Shown one piece after another: positions 59,343 through 64,000 of a stretch of 64,000 nt of DNA. Source of the stretch: G963677915 sp963677915 (GTDB lineage Bacteria; Bacillota; Clostridia; Lachnospirales; Vallitaleaceae); contig CAXXGE010000032.1 of assembly GCA_963677915.2 (NCBI GenBank), positions 55,690 through 119,689 of the forward strand, read 5' to 3'. The notes beneath the pieces were generated by a model. It was given only the letters and a program-made list of their open reading frames with translations, searched no databases and had not been told where the DNA came from. Position 1 is the first letter of the stretch, and each line of letters begins with the position of its first letter. The position numbers and the translations under genes were made by a program.

Positions 59343-60722
59343 TCACGCTCCTCTTATAAATGCTATTACTGTCCAGGCAACCATTAAACCAAATATTGTT
59401 GTTGCTGTTGTGACTATCAGTATAATGAATGCCTTGAATGGATTAGGTAATGCCTCATAAATACCACTATATACTGCTATACCTTCCGATGCAGATTCAT
59501 ATAAATTTTCAGCTACGTCTTTTAAACTCGTTGCCATTTCTTCTGCTGACGCTTCCGCCATTTCTGGCCATTGGTCTGTTGGTACATATCCATCATTTGG
59601 TGTGAATGATAAATTCATTCCTGCATCATATGTGAATTTACGGTTGTATATCAATACTCCATATGTATCATATATCGACACTTCATATTCATGACCATCT
59701 ATGAAATCAAAATCAGTATTGTATATTGTGTCTGCTTCTAGTATTGGATAGTTATCAGTTTGTTTCTGATATAATCCAGTCATTATTTCCTCTTCTGGTG
59801 GCAAGCCGACAACTTCCACATCGACATCAATCCATGAGAGAAAATAAGGACTAACGACATAATGATCATCATATGGTTTAAACCAAAAATCATCGGTTGT
59901 ACCATCCTCATTGAATACCGCTGTTGCACCTTCATCTCTGTATGCTGATGCATATTGATACTCTATTTCAACTGAATCCGTATCATTTATTACTAGTATA
60001 AGAACATAATAATCTTTATATTTATCGAAACCATGTTCATCTTTTGTAATGATCTTTGTTTCTGTCTCAGTAAATATTGGTTCATCAACTATATTCAATA
60101 TCTTGTTTTCTGTCACTGCTGATGTACCTTCAAATACTGCCATATTATATGTTGTCCAACGTTCATCAATATCTGATAATTTCAATACGGCTAAATCTAA
60201 ATATGTATTAAATGTAAAGTCTGGCGCTTCAATTGGTGGTTCATATAAATCAATATCAATTAATCCATTTTCATCTAGTAGAGAACTTATATCCAATACT
60301 TCATAATATGGATCCGATAATTGGTCTATGCCTTCTGTATATATTGCAGGATTATCATGATTACCACGAGATGTTATCGATGTAGTCATCCATGTTTCTG
60401 GATTTAGTTTTGCATACTTTTTACCGTACATATCCATTTCATAATCAACACACCATCTATCAACTCCATTTTGATATGGGTCACTAGGGAGTATAGGTGC
60501 AAAGTAAATTGCCATTTCCAATACATCATCATCATATCCATATTGCATAATTGCATATTTATTTATTTCAAAATCAATATCACTTTCATATGAATTTAAT
60601 GCATTCACTGCATCTTCATTTAAGAATACTTCAAGCGTTGACGTTGGCTGCTGCGCAAACACATTAATACTCATTATATATAGTCCTAATATCAATATTG
60701 ATAATACAATAATTTTCTTCAC
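59343..60722 (-). CDS. Candidate adsorption (pIII-like) protein
   Basis: A 459-residue protein with a signal peptide (KKIIVLSILILGLYIMSINVFA, cleavage before QQPT), a large exterior region of acidic, beta-rich sequence and a single C-terminal membrane anchor (FIILIVTTATTIFGLMVAWTVIAFI). This layout and its place before the small coat genes match the receptor-binding protein of filamentous phages. I chose the GTG at 60722 since GGAG lies eight bases upstream and the signal peptide then starts at once. Sequence similarity to known pIII is not evident. Confidence 0.75.
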   Translation of the reverse strand: MKKIIVLSILILGLYIMSINVFAQQPTSTLEVFLNEDAVNALNSYESDIDFEINKYAIMQYGYDDDVLEMAIYFAPILPSDPYQNGVDRWCVDYEMDMYGKKYAKLNPETWMTTSITSRGNHDNPAIYTEGIDQLSDPYYEVLDISSLLDENGLIDIDLYEPPIEAPDFTFNTYLDLAVLKLSDIDERWTTYNMAVFEGTSAVTENKILNIVDEPIFTETETKIITKDEHGFDKYKDYYVLILVINDTDSVEIEYQYASAYRDEGATAVFNEDGTTDDFWFKPYDDHYVVSPYFLSWIDVDVEVVGLPPEEEIMTGLYQKQTDNYPILEADTIYNTDFDFIDGHEYEVSIYDTYGVLIYNRKFTYDAGMNLSFTPNDGYVPTDQWPEMAEASAEEMATSLKDVAENLYESASEGIAVYSGIYEALPNPFKAFIILIVTTATTIFGLMVAWTVIAFIRGA

Positions 60723-60861
60723 AATATCTTCTCCATTCTTTTTCATTTATAGTAATCTGCCTGGATGCCTTGAACATCCTGCCGGCCTTCCCGGGACAGA
60801 TGGTTAAATTAAGGGCTATATATGAAAAGCGCTAATTACGCTAGTCAACTAATAGATCATT

Positions 60862-60910
60862 CACCAAACGCAGCGTCCGGCTCTGCCGGATTGATGCGCT
60901 GCGCTTGGTG
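60862..60910. other. Strong nested hairpin in the phage, function open
   Basis: CACCAAACGCAGCG and CGCTGCGCTTGGTG (one mismatch) enclose CCGGC/GCCGG. It lies in the 219-bp gap between the ssDNA-binding-like and adsorption-protein genes. On the plus strand it is followed by five T. It may be a terminator, a packaging signal or a complementary-strand origin. The rest of the gap shows nothing I can name. Confidence 0.6.
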
Positions 60911-60941
60911 TTTTTGACACCTTGCAAAAGAAACTGCTATA

Positions 60942-61178
60942 TCAACTTGCAAGAAAGCTGCGCACTGTTACTGTATGAATTGATATAAGGCGTTGCTGAT
61001 ATTTCCACTGGACGGTTTCACCTTCCTTGATTCCTGCAAATTGCTGTTCGCTGCACTTGATTACCAAAAGGTCAGTTTCACCTTTCTGGAAGATGTTGAA
61101 AGAAAAATAGGTGTTCTGTCCGTCCTTACTTGTCCTCTTGTTCTTTTCCATTACAATACCTTTTACAGTTGTTTTCAT
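60942..61178 (-). CDS. Candidate phage single-stranded DNA-binding protein
   Basis: A 78-residue protein with an OB-fold-like pattern: KTTVKGIVMEKNKRTSKDGQNTYFSFNIFQKGETDLLVIKCSEQQFAGIKEGETVQWKY. The alternating strands with an aromatic pair in the second strand and a G-x-x-V step resemble gpV-type ssDNA-binding proteins of filamentous phages, which coat the genome before packaging. Assigned by size, fold impression and position, so moderate certainty. Confidence 0.6.
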   Translation of the reverse strand: MKTTVKGIVMEKNKRTSKDGQNTYFSFNIFQKGETDLLVIKCSEQQFAGIKEGETVQWKYQQRLISIHTVTVRSFLAS

Positions 61179-61288
61179 AGTATTCGATTTCTCCTTTGCT
61201 TATTTGCTTGATTGTTTTGTATGTTGGGAATAACACTGATAATATCCATGTCGGTGACATTTGCCGGAAGTGGATGCCGTTTTCATCC

Positions 61289-61588
61289 TCAATCATGACA
61301 TACATAATTCCAGGCTTCTTTCTTTAAATGATTGAATGTTATCAATTCACTGCTATCAATAGCTGTCAACTTGACACGTCCATCCTTGAATATGTGATAG
61401 TACGTATACAAATGAAAATAATCCGTTAATACGTATTTAACACACAACATTCTTGATTTTGACTCCGGACTGACTTTATTAATGATAATCATCTTTTCCT
61501 TAACAGTGTCATATCCTTCATTCTTTAGTTTTTCCATTACCAGGGATTTTGATTCTTTGTATGATTCGCAGTATTGATCTAGCATCAT
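61289..61588 (-). CDS. Phage protein of unknown function, first gene of the minus-strand operon
   Basis: A 99-residue soluble protein (MMLDQYCESYKESKSLVMEKLKNEGYDTV...). I recognise no motif. I chose the ATG at 61588, eight bases after AGGAG; upstream in-frame ATG codons lack a site. It is the first gene after the early promoter at 61704-61732. Confidence 0.6.
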   Translation of the reverse strand: MMLDQYCESYKESKSLVMEKLKNEGYDTVKEKMIIINKVSPESKSRMLCVKYVLTDYFHLYTYYHIFKDGRVKLTAIDSSELITFNHLKKEAWNYVCHD

Positions 61589-61703
61589 GTAAATCGCTCC
61601 TTTCATATTGCCCTTACGCATAAATTAGGATTGTGATAGAATAAAGTTGAATAAACATATATTGTCAATGTGGTCTAGTAGTGTTTATTTAACTTATATT
61701 CTA

Positions 61704-61732
61704 ATTATAGTTCATTATACTACACTCGTCAA
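61704..61732 (-). promoter_or_regulatory. Main minus-strand promoter of the phage
   Basis: TTGACG (61727-61732) and TATAAT (61704-61709), 17 bases apart on the minus strand. It lies just upstream of the divergent repressor gene, where a repressor could shut it off. A second TTGACA-17-TTTATT pair occurs near 61640-61668. Confidence 0.75.
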
Positions 61733-61781
61733 TACCTAAATGTATTTTAATGAACTTTTCACCAAAGGAGATGTTATTCTA

Positions 61782-62105
61782 ATGAGCATAATAGAGAGAT
61801 TGCCCAAAATACTTAACGAAAATGAGCTAACAGTTCCAGAATTAGCAACTGCGATAGGTGTTACAAAAAACACTATTTATAATATTATCAATGGTTCTTC
61901 CTCACCAAAATTAAGTACTGTTATTGCTATTGCCGAATATCTTAATTTAGATATTTCCGAGCTTATTGATGGTAAAAACGAAGTGATGGATAAATATGAG
62001 GATAAACTTTTAGAACTGTTCAGAGATTTATCATTAGAAAACAAAATAGAAACAATAGGTTTTGTGAGTAATCTTCATATAAAACAGGAACTAAAAAAAG
62101 ACTAG
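61782..62105 (+). CDS. XRE-family repressor of the phage
   Basis: A 107-residue regulator with an N-terminal helix-turn-helix (LTVPELATAIGVTKNTIYNIINGSSSPKLSTVIAIAEYLNLDISELI, about residues 15-60) and a short charged C-terminal helix. It is the only plus-strand phage gene and is divergent from the main operon, like a lysogeny repressor. I chose the ATG at 61782; GGAG lies eleven bases upstream. Confidence 0.88.
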   Translation: MSIIERLPKILNENELTVPELATAIGVTKNTIYNIINGSSSPKLSTVIAIAEYLNLDISELIDGKNEVMDKYEDKLLELFRDLSLENKIETIGFVSNLHIKQELKKD

Positions 62106-62122
62106 ATCATTCTAGTCTTTTT
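62096..62122. terminator. Bidirectional terminator after the phage repressor
   Basis: AAAGACTAGA and TCTAGTCTTT arms with T-runs on both strands. It ends the repressor transcript and also serves the convergent minus-strand transcript. Confidence 0.88.
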
Positions 62123-62235
62123 AATTTCCGGATAAGCAGCACACATTCTTCTCTGTATTTAAATTTTGTGTCTAGCATGATAAAGCCTTCCAGAAAAAGC
62201 AATAATACTTTGTTCAATGGTATCATTCCCCTCAT
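62107..62235 (-). CDS. Possible 42-residue phage protein
   Basis: A short frame (MRGMIPLNKVLLLFLEGFIMLDTKF...) between the repressor terminator and the membrane-protein gene. The ribosome binding site for the first ATG is weak; an internal ATG (MLDTKFKYREE) has GGAAGG seven bases upstream. It could be a small excision or immunity protein, or not coding. Confidence 0.3.
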   Translation of the reverse strand: MRGMIPLNKVLLLFLEGFIMLDTKFKYREECVLLIRKLKRLE

Positions 62236-62299
62236 GCTTTTCTTACATTGTATTCTATTTTAAAAGATATTGTCAAGAACGCTTGTTCGTATTTTACAC

Positions 62300-62656
62300 T
62301 TATAGTAATTCTCTTATCCAATATGATGTTGTTCCTACACCTGCCAATAAGAACAATAAACCAATTGCCAGTGTCACGATATATACAACTGTAAAAAACA
62401 GAACACAGTTTTTTGTAGTTTTTATGTATTGTGCTTGTTTCAATTTTAGATAAAATGCTTCTTCATCTTCAGATAGATCAGAATCTATTATTTTTCGATA
62501 TGAACCAAGCTCAGTTGGGAAAATATCATCTGGTAGTGAACTACCTTCTTTTTCCATTTTTCGATATTGTTCACATTCTTTGTTTTTACACATTTCATAG
62601 TGATCTAGTCCTATTAATTCCCTCATACTTACTAGTTGTTTTCTTGATTTTTTCAT
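62300..62656 (-). CDS. Membrane protein with N-terminal cysteine motif, phage attR end
   Basis: A 118-residue protein: a charged N-terminal domain with CKNKEC near residue 23, then one or two C-terminal membrane segments (VLFFTVVYIVTLAIGLLFLLAGVG). It lies by itself between the repressor and attR, outside the replication and virion modules. Such accessory genes often affect the host or superinfection, but no function can be read from the sequence. Confidence 0.6.
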   Translation of the reverse strand: MKKSRKQLVSMRELIGLDHYEMCKNKECEQYRKMEKEGSSLPDDIFPTELGSYRKIIDSDLSEDEEAFYLKLKQAQYIKTTKNCVLFFTVVYIVTLAIGLLFLLAGVGTTSYWIRELL

Positions 62657-62781
62657 GATTTCCTCTCATTTCTTACTATTAGTTGTTTTTTTCTACCCTT
62701 ATTACAATAAAACTATAACACATGTGTCTAGTCATTTACATTTAATTATATTACGTTATTTATCGATTTTTATTGTTTTAG

Positions 62782-62837
62782 GACTAAGGATCTAGTGGTC
62801 TCACGACCTTGAGGGTTCGAGTCCCTCCAACTGCATT
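62782..62837. repeat. attR, 56-bp core repeat (duplicate 3' part of tRNA-Leu)
   Basis: Identical to 54139-54194. It lacks the 5' part of the tRNA, so it is not a functional tRNA gene. Confidence 0.95.
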
Positions 62838-62860
62838 TTATTGGAACCTATAAAATGCAA

Positions 62861-62890
62861 ACCCCGGTATCTTAGGATATCGGGTTTTTT
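62861..62890 (+). terminator. Original host terminator of tRNA-Leu
   Basis: CCCGGTATC-TTAG-GATATCGGG stem and six T. A second small hairpin (GCATTTTA/TAAAATGC) lies at 62833-62859. Before phage integration this ended the tRNA transcript. Confidence 0.8.
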
Positions 62891-63082
62891 GGTTTTCATT
62901 CGACTTATCGTACATATCAATATATAATATTATTATCACAAGAAAAGTAGCTCAGCTGCGTTTTGCGAAGCAAATTGTTGCGACAGGAAAGTTTCCTTGT
63001 TGGTTCTTTTGCAAAATACGGATGCTCTAGCCGTTTTTGCTGAAGTCGAACTTTCCTAAAGTACAAGAAAGGATGCGAAATC

Positions 63083-63325
63083 ATGATGAATGAGACAATA
63101 CCCACTCACCTCGAGACGCTGCTCAGAACTATAGCTGAACTGGTCCATTGGGAAGTAGATGCTCTCAGTGCAGAAGCGCTCTTTTCCAATATCCCAAAAT
63201 CCAAACAGACCATTACCGACCTTGACACCTTGGATAAGCTTGGCTACATCAACTGTATTTATATTGATAATAAACTTGATCATATTGGCGTTGGCCAAAG
63301 AGCCATCGAATATTTCGGGAGGTAG
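63083..63325 (+). CDS. Small conserved-looking protein, unknown
   Basis: An 80-residue soluble protein (MMNETIPTHLETLLRTIAELVHWEVDAL...). It has no motif I recognise. AAAGGA lies nine bases before the ATG. It follows a leader with several inverted repeats (62945-63055), including GGAAAGTT/AACTTTCC. Confidence 0.55.
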   Translation: MMNETIPTHLETLLRTIAELVHWEVDALSAEALFSNIPKSKQTITDLDTLDKLGYINCIYIDNKLDHIGVGQRAIEYFGR

Positions 63326-63374
63326 GCACTACCTCCTTTTTCTTCTAATGCATACCGCTATTTAAAATGCAAAA

Positions 63375-63397
63375 CAAAAAAGAGCCGTTTAGGCTCT
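63375..63397 (-). terminator. Terminator of the small zinc-ribbon gene
   Basis: AGAGCC-TAAAC-GGCTCT and five T on the minus strand, overlapping the stop codon. Confidence 0.85.
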
Positions 63398-63558
63398 TAA
63401 TTCTTCTGATATTTCCTTATAAATTGAAATTTGTGTTTTTCAAGCTTTTCCCGATCATTTTCAGTATAGCCCTGTTTACATTCAGGGCATCTGCCCCAGA
63501 AAAAAAAGTTACTTAGTGGCATGTTGCACTTTGTACATAAAAATATTGAGAAATCCAC
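63397..63558 (-). CDS. 53-residue zinc-ribbon protein
   Basis: A short gene (start GTG, GGGGGTG nine bases upstream) encoding VDFSIFLCTKCNMPLSNFF, then a second CPEC pair and a basic tail. The two CxxC pairs 18 residues apart would bind one zinc ion. It has its own terminator, which supports it as a real gene despite its size. Function unknown. Confidence 0.6.
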   Translation of the reverse strand: MDFSIFLCTKCNMPLSNFFFWGRCPECKQGYTENDREKLEKHKFQFIRKYQKN

Positions 63559-63699
63559 TAAAATAAACACCCCCGTAATTTATGTTTTATATTATATCAG
63601 CTATGCCGCTATGATTCAACCGTTTTTTACATGTTATGTAAACTATTTTGTAACTTATTTATATATCGGCTTCATTGTCTGACATCATACATGTTTTTG

Positions 63700-63728
63700 T
63701 TTACTTTCTCCCCCCTATCGGGTAAAAT
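63700..63728 (+). promoter_or_regulatory. Promoter of the GntR-type gene
   Basis: TTTACT (63700-63705) and TAAAAT (63723-63728), 17 bases apart. The remaining stretch from 63559 to 63699 is AT-rich and shows no gene. Confidence 0.6.
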
Positions 63729-63761
63729 CAAAGTAACAGAATTGAAACGGAGGATCAACCC

Positions 63762-64000
63762 ATGTACGACAAAGGCATACTATCAGAAAAAGTAGCCAAT
63801 TCCATTATTGAAATGATTCAAAGGGAGAATATCAAACCGGGCGACAAGCTCCCTAACGAGCTGCAGCTGACAGAATCCCTGAACGTCAGCCGCTCGACTG
63901 TCAGGGAAGCCATCAAGTCCCTCGTTTCCTCCGGCATATTGGAAGTCAGAAGGGGCCGGGGCACCTTCGTCTGCGAAACCCCAGGCATGACAAAGGATCC
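63762..64000 (+). CDS. GntR-family regulator, FadR subfamily (cut by window edge)
   Basis: The first 79 residues contain a complete winged helix-turn-helix: LSEKVANSIIEMIQRENIKPGDKLPNELQLTESLNVSRSTVREAIKSLVSSGILEVRRGRGTFV. The VREAIKSL form points to the FadR rather than the HutC/NagR subfamily, so it is not the obvious regulator of the nag operon. GGAGGA lies seven bases before the ATG. The effector domain is outside the window. Confidence 0.92.
   Translation, partial: MYDKGILSEKVANSIIEMIQRENIKPGDKLPNELQLTESLNVSRSTVREAIKSLVSSGILEVRRGRGTFVCETPGMTKD

Larger units (their letters stand above)
54139..62837. mobile_element. Integrated filamentous phage (inovirus) with CRESS-type replication module
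   Basis: An element integrated in tRNA-Leu and bounded by identical 56-bp repeats; the excised circle would be 8,643 bp, a normal inovirus size. It is visibly more AT-rich than the flanks. Minus-strand genes in transcription order: a small unknown, ssDNA-binding-like, adsorption-like protein, two small membrane proteins, coat-like protein, Zot-like ATPase, ribbon-helix-helix-like, three small unknowns, origin, Rep, integrase. A plus-strand repressor and a minus-strand membrane protein lie at the attR end. There is no secretin, as expected in a Gram-positive host, and no classical phage gpII-type initiator. Confidence 0.88.

Noticed and set aside
62782..62837. A second tRNA-Leu
   Set aside because: Only the 3' part is present; there is no acceptor 5' strand or D-arm. 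It is the attR duplicate.
63762..64000. The GntR-type gene as the NagR repressor of the nag operon
   Set aside because: The DNA-binding domain has FadR-subfamily features rather than HutC/NagR ones, and it is far from the operon.

Overview
This looks like chromosomal DNA of an anaerobic, low-to-medium GC member of the Firmicutes, most likely class Clostridia. The signs are an mcsA-mcsB-clpC-radA stress operon, Firmicutes-type riboswitches, pyruvate formate-lyase, acetate kinase, and strong GGAGG ribosome binding sites throughout. Almost every gene lies on the minus strand, so the window reads right to left in transcription terms. The species cannot be fixed from this sequence alone.

Layout. 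1-4.8 kb: protein quality control (mcsA, mcsB, clpC, then radA running off the edge); ctsR is not beside them. 5.0-7.1 kb: a TPP-riboswitch-controlled thiamine transporter subunit, a YbjQ protein and a ZIP metal transporter, punctuated by perfect inverted repeats. 7.3-14.1 kb: one amino-sugar operon (licT-like antiterminator, nagE, nagA, nagB, crr, ptsH, ptsI) with its own RAT/terminator leader and a NagR/DasR-like operator. 14.1-15.4 kb: a mutarotase-like protein and a lipoprotein. 15.6-22.3 kb: purKECFMND. 22.4-28.3 kb: a membrane protein, an M29 and an M16 peptidase, and a cold-shock protein. 28.4-32.4 kb: purH and pyruvate formate-lyase behind a ZTP riboswitch, which couples formate supply to the formyl-transfer step of purine synthesis. 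32.4-36.5 kb: purine permease, a secreted beta-propeller protein and an ECF S-component. 36.5-43.3 kb: a run of broken genes (MFS transporter, hisC, a stalk-domain protein, tnpB) around intact araC-type and ackA genes. 43.4-53.1 kb: guaA and the phosphate operon pstSCAB-phoU-phoP-phoR plus one extra exported protein, preceded by a Pho box. 53.1-54.0 kb: an AEC transporter.

54.1-62.8 kb is the most interesting part: an 8.6 kb element integrated in a tRNA-Leu gene, bounded by identical 56-bp repeats. It carries a tyrosine integrase and a filamentous-phage (inovirus) set: a Zot-like assembly ATPase, a small coat-like protein, small membrane proteins, a large signal-peptide/C-terminal-anchor protein and a candidate ssDNA-binding protein. 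It lacks the rolling-circle initiator of classical filamentous phages. Instead its Rep has the HUH endonuclease plus SF3 helicase layout of eukaryotic CRESS-DNA viruses and phytoplasma plasmids. Directly upstream of rep is an origin built like that of circoviruses and geminiviruses: an 11-bp stem, a loop carrying TAGTATTAC, and adjacent tandem iterons. The predicted nicked strand is also the coding strand of the structural genes, as expected for the packaged strand of a filamentous phage.

After the element, the host sequence holds two small proteins and the start of a FadR-type GntR regulator.
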